Source: Podaxis mareebaensis
Taxonomy: Eukaryota > Basidiomycota > Agaricomycetes > Agaricales > Agaricaceae
Direction: 5' to 3'
Length of the DNA: 64,000 bases
Assembly (NCBI GenBank): GCA_018524725.1
Contig: JAEUWP010000562.1
Span: 124,001-188,000, forward strand
The first letter of the stretch is position 1. Each line of letters begins with the position of its first letter. Below, in pieces: positions 36,959 through 48,231 of the stretch. The position numbers were made by a program, and so were the translations under genes. The notes beneath the pieces were generated by a model that did no database searches, had not been told where the DNA came from, and worked only from the letters and a program-made list of their open reading frames with translations.

Positions 36959-37698
36959 CCTGAGAAGCAGTGCGTTGCCTCGCGATAGGGTTCTTAGTGT
37001 CGCCATCAATCAGATGTGTCATAGAACAGCAAGAAAGAGATTCTTTAATCGTTATATAACGAACATATGTTACATTTGCAAGCAGAGGGTAAAAGGAAAA
37101 TAAAAGAAGTGGTAAAGAATATATAGCCTTTCATCCAAACTCCAGACGCCCAACAACCTCAAGGGACGACAGCCGTGGTTGCAGTGAAAAGCAGGACAAA
37201 ACTGGTGAGGTATAGTGAATCGATACATTGCCAAGGAAAACAAACAAACGGTGCAGACACCCTAAACGAGGTATTCATAGGTGAAGAAGGGATGAGAATG
37301 AGGAAGAAAAATGTTCCAGGCAAAAGGATATCGCGGATCGAGATCGAGAGCGAGAAACAGCAAGAAAAGAACGTCGACATATGTACACATGAATGAATGA
37401 AAAACGGTCATAGTGTAAGCGAGTGAACGGCGGCGAAAGGAACGAGGATTCATGTGCGAGTTGGAATCGAAGAGCGCTGGGGGTGTTCTCCGAGCCAAGT
37501 CCGAGCTCGTGGCGATGTGAAGTGGATGTCTATGTGGATCTGTTTCCCATTTGGCAGCCAGGATGAAATTGGAAGGCAACGGCGGTGTGGTATGTGAGTG
37601 TGCAGGTGGTTTGGCGATGAAAAGGGCGGCGAGAGTGGTGGTCAAGATTTTGGGGGACGGGGAACCGGCGCGTAACAACGGTATGAATGAAGAGCACA
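36959..37698. other. Convergent intergenic region
   Basis: This 740-base spacer lies between the thioredoxin 3' end and the 3' end of the first G-gamma gene. Long open frames here are minus-strand artefacts downstream of the G-gamma stop. No gene was recognised. Confidence 0.35.
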
Positions 37699-38104
37699 TC
37701 ACTGTACAGTACAGCATTTGAGGCCGCCTGCGCCTTGATTGTTGTATGGATCGTCTGCCCGTCCCACGGGTCCCCATACGGATGGTACCTGGGATGAAAG
37801 GTAAACATATGTTGGAAAAATTTGGGGGTGATGTAACACTTACAAGATGATCTTTTGTCGTTTTACAATACCGAATCAAACTGATGGCCATGGGGTGAGC
37901 GCGGTGCACCGAAGGAAGCGAGGCGGGGGGGCGGCGAGGCGGGGGTTTGGGTGGTGGAATAGAAAGCGCGGCTTACCTGGCACTAGCCTCCGAGACCTTG
38001 AGTCTAGGTCTGGCAAGATCCTCCTTAAGTCGCTGGTTGTGCTCGAGAAGACGTCTGAGCTTGAGCTCTGACATGGATTGTCTGCCTCCGCCGCGGGTAC
38101 TCAT
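37699..38104 (-). CDS. Heterotrimeric G-protein gamma subunit, copy 1 (CAAX CTVQ)
   Basis: The gamma subunit forms the membrane-bound G-beta-gamma dimer used in pheromone and nutrient signalling. Three exons give 84 residues. Exon 1 (38104-37977) reads [20 protein letters not shown], then [14 protein letters not shown]. Exon 2 reads [13 protein letters not shown]. Exon 3 reads [16 protein letters not shown] and ends KCCTVQ. The stop is at 37699-37701. Both introns are canonical and keep frame. The C-terminal CTVQ is a CAAX box predicted to be farnesylated, with a second Cys directly before it as a palmitoylation candidate. A paralogue starts 734 bases upstream on the same strand. Confidence 0.9.
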
Positions 38105-38343
38105 TGTGGTGGACTCTGGGGTGGTGGTGAGGGTGGGTGGATGGGTGAGAGAAATTGAAAGCGGAGAGCGTGACGAGAGGGTTGCATGTGAACTGCCTTC
38201 CTTTCCAGCTTTCCACGCCCTTCTTCTCTCACGCCTGCATCATCCGCGTGAGCACTAATCTATCACTGATCCAATACATTTGGAGCACAAATAGTCGTGT
38301 TAGTACAGTAAGGTCAAACGAGTGTAGCTGGGTATACTGGCGT

Positions 38344-38838
38344 TCACATTATCAAGCAGTTGCACCCTTGTGCAGGCGGAGCATAGGGGTCCTCCCCCTT
38401 TCCAACCGGACCCCACACCGAAGGAACCTGAAGAAGACATTCTCAACACATTGGCCTGCTCGGCTCGGTGAGCCAAAAAAAAAAACCCACAAGGTAATCC
38501 TTCGTCTGCTTGCAGTACCGAATCAAACTGGCATATGAACACGCAATCAGTCCTTGATCCACACTGCCAACCCAACCCAACATACCTTGCGCTCGCTTCG
38601 CTCACTCGCATGCGCGGCCGTGCGAGGTCTTCCCTTAGTCGCTGATTATGCTCACTCAGCCTCCGAAGCTTGAGCTCTGACATTGATTGCTGTCGTCATC
38701 CCAAAAATTGCAAAGTGATTTGCGCAGCCCAACGAAAATTTTTTCATAGTCAGCGCCCATTTGAATGGAGGAACACGCGGGAATCAAAGCGAGAAGCTCT
38801 TTGTTTATTAGACTCACCTTGTGTGGCCTAGCATTCAT
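38344..38838 (-). CDS. Heterotrimeric G-protein gamma subunit, copy 2 (CAAX CLIM)
   Basis: A second, intact gamma subunit of about 81 residues lies in tandem with the first. MNARPHK at 38838 is joined by a 128-nt intron (GTGAGT..GACAG) to [20 protein letters not shown], then [27 protein letters not shown] follows, and a third intron with a less usual GTGGGT donor and a T-rich run leads to [18 protein letters not shown], ending GCNCLIM. The stop is at 38344-38346. The CAAX box is CLIM, with another Cys two residues before it. If the 5' intron is wrong, translation could begin at the ATG at 38683. Exon layout is shared with copy 1, which supports tandem duplication followed by divergence. Confidence 0.82.
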
Positions 38839-39086
38839 ATCAAAACCGTATTGATGAAGAGCGGTAGTCGGATTCGGTGGAGAAAAGGATGTGCTGTTAA
38901 GGGAATCCGGGCGTCAGAGGTCAATGAAGTATGCTGAACAACGGCGGTGGCGGACCTTGTGGAATAAAAAAGAGGGACAGAATTTGTAACTGAATTTCGT
39001 CGGCCTAGCGGGACATGACACAGGCTCAGGGGCACCAATCAGCGGAGTTTGAATGATTTTTGATCCAGTTCGTCTTCACGACCACC

Positions 39087-40079
39087 ATGCACCCACGCAA
39101 GACCCACGCAAAGAAAACCAACGTAATCGCACCTAGACGACTATCGGGACGCCCGCAGCGGTCTACGCGCTCTAGGAAAATACCGACTGATATCCACATG
39201 CGGAGCCCAAGCCCACGCCTACCCCATGACTCGCCCTCGGGACCTGACAATGATCAGACGCTCATCAATCGGAATGATGACGACGGCGATGAATGGTTTG
39301 ATGAGGGGCCTGCCACTGATGACAATGCCTATTTCCACTGGGAAGAAGAGGCAACTTTGTATTCGGACTTGCTGGAGGAAGCGTAGGCTTCGGAAGCATC
39401 ACTCCTCCGACGATATCTGAATTCCTCTTCATCAGTACTTCAGAGACTGGTGATGCCGAACTTGTTGCTCTGGCGGAATCTCTCCAAAAGCCTTTCGATG
39501 AAGAGTCTCGGCAGCTCAAGAAAGAAATTGCTAAAGCCTTTGTACCGCTGGTAAACAAGATCAAGGGTATCTACGCTTCTATTGATCGGACTGTCGACAT
39601 CCCGTTTGGCGCTGGGCTCCTTTGTTTCAATGATGCTTGCAAGGAAATGGAGGTATCGATTGGTTCCAACGCCGAAGTCTTGCAAAAGACCCAGGCTGAA
39701 CACCGAGTGCGTGACTTTCTGTTCTTTATCAACTAGAGCTCATCCAGGAACTAGACTCGTATCACCGAACTTCTTGGACAACTAGAAGGGGAATATGCTC
39801 ACCGCGAGCAACTCTGGGTCGACTTTCAAAAAGCCATGGACGAGCTTGGTATCTTCTTGCTTCTCGTGTCTCTGGGTTTCCTCCGCTTTGTGCTCACCCC
39901 TTCCCGATACATGTACAGTCAATCCGGTTCTCGAAATGTTGAACGAAGCGCCTGCAAAGTTGGAACGGAAGATTGCCAGTATCGAAAAGCAGAGCCGAGC
40001 TTTGGAGAAGGAAAGTGCGAGTGCCACAGCCGATGCCACCGCACAGACACTCAAGGACCTCCTCAGCAAGCTTGGCTGA
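39087..40079 (+). CDS. Coiled-coil protein of unknown function
   Basis: I do not recognise a named family. Four exons are supported. Exon 1 starts MHPRKTHAKKTNVIAPRRL at 39087 (basic, then acidic), and a 53-nt intron (GTAGGC..CATCAG) joins EEA to TSETGDAELVALAESLQKPF. Exon 2 continues KKEIAKAFVPLVNKIKGIYA and DACKEMEVSIGSNAEVLQKT. Introns then join QAEHR to TRITELLGQLEGEYAHREQL, and KAMDEL to VNPVLEMLNEAPAKLERKIA. It stops at 40077-40079. The last 150 residues have helical heptad character, suggesting a coiled coil. There is no signal peptide or membrane span; the layout is reminiscent of small kinetochore or cytoskeletal subunits, but that is only an impression. Exon 2 onwards is present again as a broken copy at 47455-47940. 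Confidence 0.7.
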
Positions 40080-40370
40080 CTCGCCTACGATAGTATTATT
40101 GCTATATCCATGTATATGCTATAGACACAGAATACTGTTCTTTTGGGCTCACTCTCCCACACTGGCACCTGTTTGAGACTATTTGGCCGTGCCGTCTTGT
40201 CAGGCATCTCACCCCCATTAACGTCACTACTCTATCACTCGCCACCGCCGTCGACGACGACATCGGTGCGCCCAAGAACATATCCCCGTATCACCTTCGG
40301 TCTCTACTACTGTCCTTCTGCTAACGATTTTCTGACGACTTTTGACGATTTCTGACGACCTGTAACGACA

Positions 40371-42351
40371 ATGTTTTCATCTTCACGACTTGATTCTCCA
40401 CCACCTTCTCGAACACTCCCCTATCATCGGCCGCGTCCATGGTCTCCGGATCCATACGATCCACTTCCTCCATTAAGCTCTCTAGCTAATAGAAACTACG
40501 TCGGCGAACATGGCTACACAAACCAAGACCTGTTGGGCGCTTCTGTTCCCTTAACTCGGCAAAGACGAGAAGCATCCGAAGCATCCATCGAAGCACTCGA
40601 CCTTGCAGATTATGCACGCACGCTTCGCGCTAGACAGACAGAAGATCCGTACCCGTCTTTCCAAGGCCCAGCAGCACAACCTTCACACTTCCAAGACCAT
40701 TTTCCATCATACCCACCAGGCTCTTTCATACCCGAAGCGCGTGGCTCTCGGGATTCATTATCACCCCCATCTCTCGTCTCTCGAGGCCCTACACTATCCT
40801 CCAGTGCCACCCACTCAACATCAAGAGGCGGCCGAAGACCATTCTCTCTCCCAACACCCAATTCATCTAATCACGCATTATACTCTTCACCCAGACAATA
40901 CCACCCTCAACCTCGCATCGCCGACCCTCCGCCTCTTCCTACAGGCGGTGATCCCTCCGAAATTGACATCTCTCAATTCCCAGCATGGTCTCGCTCTTGG
41001 TACCAATCCACCAATCAAGTCAACAACCGCTCTCCACCACCCATTGATGACCTCTACACCGCTATCCCACCTTCCAACTTTCCCTCTGCAAACAAGAAGC
41101 CAAAGAACTTCTTTGACCCGGATTACGTACACTATGACCAGGATTATTACCCTGGCACTGACCCGTCGTCGTTGTCCGATCCAGTGTTTGCTCCCCCTTC
41201 TTCTGTCGGACATGAATCTACGCGGGGGTTGCTACCGTGGAGTCATTCTGATGGATCGGCGACTGTAGATCCGTTGACGAAGGAGGAGAGGGTGAGGATG
41301 CTTGAACGTGAGTTTGGGCCGAATAGTAGTAAAGGAAAAGGAAAGGCTCAAGGAGATTTTGTTGATGAGAATGGAAAGCCGTTGATTGGGACTGTGGATG
41401 CGAAAGGGAACCTCGTCACTCAAGGACCGAAGAAACGTGTTGCAATGAGGGTTTTACAGATCTTGTTTGCTTTAGGGGCTGGTGTGCCGGCGATCTACGC
41501 CGCTGTGGTAAGCATATACATTTGCCTCTTATTTTTGACGTCCTAACAAGTATTCAGGTGATCAAACCGAATCCTCCGGCACCCCCAGCCGGCAATCCAC
41601 CAGCATTCGTCCTCTACGTCCTCTCCATCATTACCTCGCTTATCCTTCTTTACCTATTCCTCTTCCGTCCATGTTGCTGTAACCCCCGACGCAAGAACAA
41701 AAGCCTCATGGATAATCCCCTTACAGGTGGAATGATGGTCCTCCCCGTCCCAAATACCGGGAAGAAGAAGAAAAAAGGAAAGAAACCCAAGAAAGGTGGC
41801 GGAGGACTGGCAGGTAGAGGCGATGGTGACGTTCAAGTGAATCTCATTGTCGACCCGCATGTGTTTTCTGGTGGACGGGATGATGAGGACAGTGACGACG
41901 AGGGTAGTGACGTACAGAGCGGTGGTGGTGTTGGGATGCCAGGTGGATACTATGGCACTGGAGGTGGAAACGCCAGAGGGAAAGCGAAAGGGAGGAAGAA
42001 CAAGAGACGGAGTGTGTTTGCTGGACTCGCGATGGAAGCGGAATGGAAACGTGCGAGGTCGTGGGCGAAGAAGGTTGCGATGGTGGATATGTTTGGCGTT
42101 GTGGTTTGGGGTGCGGCGTTCGTATTTGTGTTGATAGGGAAGAGGTGTCCGAGCGGTGGATTTGACGGGTGGTGAGTGTTTTCTTTTATTCCTGCATTAT
42201 ATCCGGCCTAATTGACAATGGCTGCAGGTGTAATGCCTATAATGTATCTTCGGCCTGTGCCTGCTTGCTGTGTGTTGCGTTCGCCGTCAGTGTGTTCTTT
42301 GATGTTAAAGATCTGCACTCGAGCAAGACGTCCCCACGGACACGGACGTGA
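40371..42351 (+). CDS. Multi-pass membrane protein with long Pro/Ser-rich N-terminus, unknown function
   Basis: I do not recognise the family. Exon 1 (about 380 residues, from MFSSSRLDSPPPSRTLPYHR) is Pro/Ser-rich and disordered, then ends in a hydrophobic segment (VLQILFALGAGVPAIYAAV). A GTAAGC..TTCAG intron leads to VIKPNPPAPPAGNPPAFVLY and a second span (VLSIITSLILLYLFLFRPCC), followed by a Lys/Gly-rich loop. A third span reads MFGVVVWGAAFVFVLIG. A last exon adds WCNAYNVSSACACLLCVAFA, a fourth Cys-rich span, and ends TSPRTRT at 42349-42351. The layout suggests four membrane spans with a cytosolic N-terminal tail. A broken copy with a large internal deletion lies at 48232-49018, so this is the only intact copy here. 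Confidence 0.75.
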
Positions 42352-42716
42352 TTTGTGATATTATCATCCGCTTGTTCTTACCCTTGGACCTGTACGAAGT
42401 ACATTATACCTATATCTGCTGGCATTCTCGATGTACGTTTATTTACTATGTATTGTGTAATAAAATCATATCGGCTTTAGTGCTGTGCACTATGTCATTG
42501 ATGTCAATGCCAAGTTGGTTGAACCGCTCAACTGAGATTCGGTAATCAGGATCAGAAAAAAGGGGAAATGACAACCGTATACATTCCTGTCGGACACTCG
42601 AGAGCTCTATACAAGTTGCAATACATCATACTCTATAACAATTGGTTTCGCGTTCTCTTTGATGGAAGTTACAACTCTCAACTCCCTTCTAAATCCTCGT
42701 CCTCTGTTCCGTTCTC

Positions 42717-45199
42717 CTATGGTTCCTCCTGTTTCATTTCATCTTCTGAGTCACTATTGTACCATCCAATCTCAACAAGGTAATCATGATGCTCAGAAAT
42801 CTGTTGGTCAGAGGGTTCCTTATCAGAGTTCAGGGTGTAGAACTTTCCATTATTTTTGTTCTCAGTGAGCCAGAAAATAAGGGACTTTGGCCCACAGCCA
42901 ATCAAGAAGTATTCCATGCGTCTGGTGTCCTCATATTTGAAATGGGTCTGAGGTCACAATCTCGCAATACACGAATACATCAGCTTACCTGCCAGCCAAG
43001 AGGAAATGTGGCAGGCTCTACGTGCTCCTGCTTGACCACAGTCCTCAAGTACTCCAGGAGTCGGGAGTCCACTTCACCGGACGGTTCCGTGCGCAGGATA
43101 ACACTGGAGTGGCCCTATGCAATCGAAACACAATCAGTCATGGGAGCTTATTAAAACACTAACAAATTTCACCTGTTCGTAAAGCCAATTCACGAACAGA
43201 ACAAACTTATATCTTGGGCCAATGTACCTAAAATCAAATCCATGAATTCGAGATAGAAGTTCCTGGTCTCCGCTGCCATGTATCCGAGAGCAGGCATCCC
43301 AGCAATGTTCATCAACGAAGTCCACAATCTCTCGTGAGATCTTCGTTTGATTGTCAGCTGAAACCCACTTCAGATTGGGCAAATTTCCATGTGCATGCTC
43401 GTAGTCAAAGTGCCATCCTAAATCCATAAGAACCACATTATCAGAATTCGCTTTCAGTTGAGGACTCACCGTCATTAGCATGGAAGAGCGTCAAGTCAAG
43501 GTTGTGCCAGAATAAACACGTTTTGGCAATGTCACACTGTGCCTTTTGCTCTTCGACAACAAATCTTCCGGAACGGTTGCCGTCTAGGAGGAAATCCTCA
43601 AACGATGCATGATAGAAACGCAGAGGCCTTTTGGCAGCCTCTTCAGGTGGCGGGACGTCAACGACAGAATGGAGTTTGTGCAAGGCACTACAGAATGCAC
43701 TTCGGCTGAGGCGCAAGAAGTTGCAGAGAGCCTGAGTAGATAGTGCGTCGTCGTCGGAATAAAGAAACTTGGATGTGTAGATAACATATGATAAAATTCG
43801 CCAAGTCGTCGGAAAGACTTCACCGGATACATCAGCGAGGATCCGGGAATAGAGCAAGTCAAGGGCTGCCAAAGGGTTTTTGGCACCCATTCCCTCCGCA
43901 CGCTCCAGGAAAGAGATAAGCATATCCAGTTGCTCCACCGGGTTCGCCATCGTCGGGTCACCAATGTAATTGAGTGCAGTTGAAGCAAGCGCAAAGAGGC
44001 CAGAGGCGCCACGGGACACTTTCTTGAATTGTTTCTTGGAAGGCCATGATGAGCCCATAACGTCCGGGAACCTGGCTTTGATCTTCTCGAACCCGTCCCG
44101 TAGGTATCGATCAACGTCGTCTCGGCATTGGGCATCTATAATGAGCTCCTCCCGACCACATTCGATGCTGAAATCTGGTCCAGAGAACACTGACTTCAGG
44201 TGTGCCTCTGGCCGACTCGAGATCAGCCAAAGTAAGGGAAGATCCTTCTTCAGCCGAACAACTTCACCGATCATCTCGATAATTTCGCACTGCGCATCCA
44301 CTCCGTCACACTCGTCTAGCCCATCTAGGGCGATGAGGAATGGCTTTCGAACGCTTGGATGGCCCTGGATTTGCAGAGTTGAGAGCGGCTCCACAATAAG
44401 CCTCATCAACTGTACGCGAGGTGTCTTCTGGAGAATGGTAGGGTCGCTCGCGACTTGTTCTGTGAGCAGGGCCTTGTATTCCGCTGAGTGGACAGCCAAC
44501 TGGTAAGCGAGTGTCGGGATGACACGGTCGGGATCGTCTCGACGATTTAGTCGAGAGAAGAAGAAAGCCGCACCGAGACGGCCTTTCTTAACACAGCGCT
44601 CTGCAAATGTTTGAGCAACTGCCGATTTGCCAGTGCCGGCAGGGCCATGAAGCCATATTATGTTCCACTGCCGCTTTTGATTGTCAAGCCAAGTTTCAAG
44701 CCTATTTCCAATTTTGATACGAGTACCTGGATGGCATAGAGGGGGCGGACGGCGCGCACTTGAATCAACAGCAGCGTTGGGGTCAATGTAGGGGAGAAGA
44801 CGATCCAGCACTGATCAGATCTAGTCAGCAGATGCACCCTAATTTCGACTCTCACTGTTCACACCATACCTGTTGTTCCGTTTATAATGTTCTGCCAGTG
44901 AACCACGGGGTTATGGGCTCCAGACATATCGATCATTGTTGGTCGATCGAAGACGCTGCCAACCGCATTCGGGAAGAAACTAGATGGTGCGCGGGCCCCG
45001 CGATGGGCTCCCCCTACATCCGAATGTGAGCTGTAAGCCTGACACAGTCGTTGCTGTTAGCGAAATGCCCACCTGCAATAGATATATCCTGACGGTTGTG
45101 GGTGCCATGAGAGATTTGATTACGACCATGCTGAAGTCTGTCGGAGTGTTCAGCTTTTTTGGGAGGACGCCTGAAGCGGCCGAACAAGTCGAGCAACAT
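42717..45199 (-). pseudogene. NACHT NTPase copy A, 5' frameshift
   Basis: The body is intact: VLDRLLPYIDPNAAVDSSAR, Walker A GPAGTGKS, Walker B FLIALDGLDECDG, and the helical part down to HYLLR-like repeats are absent; instead FEDFLLDGNRSGRFVVEEQK and LGWHFDYEHAHGNLPNLKWV follow. The C-terminal module ends MEYFLIGCGPKSLIFWL, ISEHHDYLVEIGWYNSDSED, stopping at 42717-42719. Intron borders are all GT..AG, including CAG|GTAAGC in front of the last exon. The first exon (MLLDLFGRFRRPPKKAEHSD at 45199) has lost one base relative to copy B near 45045-45055, so it hits a stop (TAG at about 45014) before the NQPTM-like motif. Translation could restart at the ATG of TMIDMSGAH near 44930, giving a shortened but otherwise complete protein. 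Functional status is therefore uncertain. Confidence 0.75.
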
Positions 45200-46629
45200 G
45201 AGAGATGGAGGTCAAGATGTTGGTATGATTAGCGCTCCAGACACAGCATGAGAAGGCCTTGAGGCCTGAGGCATGGATGGGCGCTCAAACTATACTTGGC
45301 TGGCTTGATTGACCACGTTCTCCAATTCTTAGCTGCTTGAGAAACCTCACAACTAAACAATTGGTATGTTAGGAATGGCAATAGCGTGCCCTGGTACTAG
45401 TCTGTCATCGCCAGCACAAACGGCATCCGGGAGATTGAAGAACGAGCCTTGGAAGGCCTGCATTGGCAAAATTGAGAGAAACCCAGTGATGCGACATCGC
45501 GAATGTACACAAGGTGCTTTCCTGAGGTTGATAACTCGTTCATTAAGCAGGACCTTGCATCCAGCAGGCGGCCAAGTGATACATGGAGGCTGGTATGACA
45601 CAGCCGGCGGTGTGTGTCGCCCTGGTTGCCTGGTCTGGGTGAAAATAGGCTGAACTGGGATTTCCTTCGTCTTAGTCATGCTTGAATGCTCTGAATGATT
45701 CATGAACAACCAATAATTTACTGGTGCCAGCGGATCCGTGAACGTGTTCCCTGGCTTTGTCCACGCAAAAGAGGACATTGGTTGTCCATGAACTACTCAC
45801 CGGCTACGGAAGGGCTTGAGGGACCGGGCTGGATGTCTTAGAGTGTTGATCCTTCCTCCGAAAGTCCTGGGAGCACCCATGCCAATCAGTTAATTGAGCG
45901 ATTCAGAGCTGGTAGCTTCTAGTCTGCTGAGTAGCAAACAGATTCCTAGGTGACATGTCAGGGGTGAATATTGAACACTAGAGTCCATCATGGCATCGGG
46001 TACGGTGTATAGCGCAAGGTGCTCTAATACTGACATCAGATGAGGCTTTCAATTGCGACCATAGCATTCAGAACGTTACCTGTGTCTCCCATAGAAAACA
46101 CGTTTACAATCTGGGATGGGACTCTCGATCATTGTTGGAAGATTGGCAACGAGATGATTTGCATTTTTGAAGAACCTTGTTAGGGTAGGTCACTGTCCAG
46201 TTTTCTCGAGCTCAGAAGTCGTTTAGTGTGGTGGCTCAAGTTGTGTGACCAGCACTCACTTGTGTTCACAGTACACTCGTTTGTAGTCTTGAGACGATTG
46301 TCGATGACTGTGTTTGCCTGATTCGACCTTTCATCGCGTGGAATGCCCGAGAGGGCTAGGCAGTGATTCGAGGAGCGTCCTTAATGGTGGGAAGCAGACG
46401 GCATCCATTACGTCCGTGGTAGCGCAACAGATGCAATGCCAACCAGCATAGGTCGTAGCATCTCTTTCATGAATCTCAGGAATAGTATATTGGATGAAAT
46501 ACCCTGACCACGTCTTCATTTCTGGCTTGTCATCTTTACAGTCAAGTAATCTTGCGATCGAGAAATGAGAATATGATGTATAACAGAACTAAGGGCCATA
46601 CTCGAACCAGAACTTTATGTTCCATCACC
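45200..46629. other. Spacer with NACHT exon relic and an unassigned ORF
   Basis: On the minus strand 46120-46178 reads FFKNANHLVANLPTMIES, a relic of the NACHT N-terminal motif. A 141-codon minus-strand frame at 45353-45778 (starts MSSFAWTKPGNTFTDPLAPV) shows no recognised domain; its counterpart in unit B is broken, which argues against selection. The part next to 45199 is the promoter region of NACHT copy A. Confidence 0.5.
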
Positions 46630-47350
46630 TCACCTCTGCTGGCTAAATTCGGGTAATGTTTCCTTCAGATCATCGGCATGCCCCCCTCTGTAGGCCCACC
46701 TCCTGGACCTTCCCCCTTCTGCTCAACGTACGTCGCTCCACAGAGGGGTCCATGAACAACGGTGTAGTCGTGGAGTGTCATCTTCAGTTGTTACAAGGAA
46801 CGCAATATGAGTGGATGCTGACTGTGCGATGAACGCGTGTGCGAGTGGAAGTGGTGTTGAAGTTCCCTATTGAGGGACATTCGGTTCCTGCTGTGGGTCA
46901 CTAAGATGTTCAGGTGTTGATACACGCTGCAGGGACCCACGACAGCCAGTTTCAAAGAGACTGTCGTCACCTATACACATTGTTTCTCGAGTTCAGTTTT
47001 CAACCCTGGGTAATGACACAAGTCACGCCAACTTACCTATTCACAATGATAGCCCCCTCTTCAATAATGCAGCCTGATCCGATGATGATGGGCTCAGAAA
47101 CAGTAAAAATTGGTCACTTTTGGACGGATTGTGGTACCTGGTCTCATTCAAAAGTATATAAGCGTGAATACTCAATCTTGAGGCGGATGAGACACGTTGG
47201 ACTGACCTGAGCCAATGGTAATGTCCCCCCTGAGCTCAACATCCTGGCAAACCACAGCTTTGAAGCGAATGATGAACCGATCGTGTCTAAATGGGTCAGT
47301 CAATACACATTCTTGATTGAAAATCAAGAGACTCAACACATTGGTGCCAT
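46630..47350 (-). pseudogene. Dynactin subunit 6 (p27) pseudogene, unit A
   Basis: Exon 1 (ATGGCACCAAT at 47350) and its GTGTTG intron match the intact copy in unit B, and [18 protein letters not shown] follows. After the next intron the stretch equivalent to [13 protein letters not shown] carries one extra base near 47121, putting a stop where the hexapeptide-repeat helix should continue. The acceptor before the MRIGDDN exon is altered (CTCGAG in place of ATATCAG), and later VSIHSYC is followed by a deletion and stops. The 3' end still reads HADDLKETLPEF. The gene is broken in at least three places. The intact paralogue lies at 53172-53935. Confidence 0.85.
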
Positions 47351-47454
47351 TACGATAGAAACGGGGAAGAGTGAGGAACGAAGGCCATATACCTGCCAAG
47401 CAAGACCAAACAAGTGCCAATCAAGCACTCGTCTTTGCCCTTGCTTGGCAGGGG

Positions 47455-47940
47455 TCTGCGCTTCTATTGATCGGAGTGCCGATGTCCCGTTCAGCACTGG
47501 GCTCCTTATTTCGATGATGCTTGCAAGAGAATGGATGTAAGTATTGGTTGGTTCCAGTGCCAAAATCATGCAGAAGACCCAGGCCGAACACAGAGTGTGT
47601 GACTTCCATCAACCAGAGCTCATCCAGGACTAGACCCGTATCACCGAACTTCTTGGACAACAAGAAGAAGAATATGTTCACTGCGGACAACTCTGGGGTC
47701 AGCCCTCAAAATCCCACGGGCGAGCTTGGTAACTTGTTACTTCTCATGTCTCTAGGTTGTCTCTGCTCTGTGCTCACCCCTATGGTTAATCAGTTCTCGA
47801 AATGCTGAACGAAGTGCCTGCAAAGTTGGAACAGACGATTGCCGGTGTCAAAAGCCGAGCCGAGCCTTGGAGAAGAAAAGCATGAACACCACTGCCGATG
47901 TCACTGCGCACACACCCAGTCACCTCCTCGGGAAGCTGGG
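47455..47940 (+). pseudogene. Truncated copy of the coiled-coil gene
   Basis: This aligns with 39568-40079 without the first exon and the start of exon 2. Intron positions are still visible (GTGTGTGACTTCC donor, ACTAG acceptor), but the reading frame has indels and no start. Non-functional remnant produced by the duplication breakpoint. Confidence 0.8.
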
Positions 47941-48231
47941 TGACTTCCCTACGACAGTATCATTGTTATAGCCGCGTATATGTTATAGACACTGAACACT
48001 GTTCTTTTGGACTCGCTCTCTCATACTGGCACTTGTTTGAGCCCATTTGGCGGCACTGCCTTGTCAGGGGTCTCACCCTCAGTAACATCACTCTATCGCT
48101 CGTTGCTGCCATCGATGACGACAATGGTACACTTAAGAACATATCCCTGTACCGCCTTCGCTTTCTACTACCGTCCTTCTGCTAACGATTCTCTGACGAC
48201 TTTTGACGATCTCTGACGACCTGTAACGGCA
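47941..48231. other. Upstream flank of the broken membrane-protein copy
   Basis: The sequence aligns with the 40080-40370 promoter region of the intact gene (for example the GTATATG.TATAGACAC block), so the duplicated promoter is still recognisable. No gene is present. Confidence 0.5.

Larger units (their letters stand above)
39568..47432 (+). repeat. Tandem segmental duplication, unit A
   Basis: This unit aligns by eye with unit B directly downstream. It begins inside exon 2 of the coiled-coil gene (TACGCTTCTATTGATCGG near 39570) and ends just upstream of the dynactin-6 copy (CAAGACCAAACAAG near 47401). Between these lie the membrane-protein gene, NACHT copy A, a relic NACHT exon and a dynactin-6 pseudogene. 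Unit A is longer than unit B mainly because B lost most of the membrane-protein gene. Confidence 0.85.

Noticed and set aside
37262..37700. Long minus-strand ORF downstream of G-gamma copy 1
   Set aside because: It overlaps the 3' end in another frame and lies after the clear CTVQ stop; it is a by-product of base composition.
45040..45060. Intron in place of a frameshift in exon 1 of NACHT copy A
   Set aside because: A 34-nt GTGGGC..GTCAG intron can be drawn, but splicing it gives a stop shortly after, and the same splice in copy B also gives a stop.
45353..45778. 141-codon minus-strand ORF in unit A
   Set aside because: No domain is recognised and the matching place in unit B is broken, so it shows no sign of being kept by selection.
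46331..46519. Short minus-strand ORF resembling a frame near 52718-53065
   Set aside because: The similarity is explained by the segmental duplication; neither frame has a recognisable domain.
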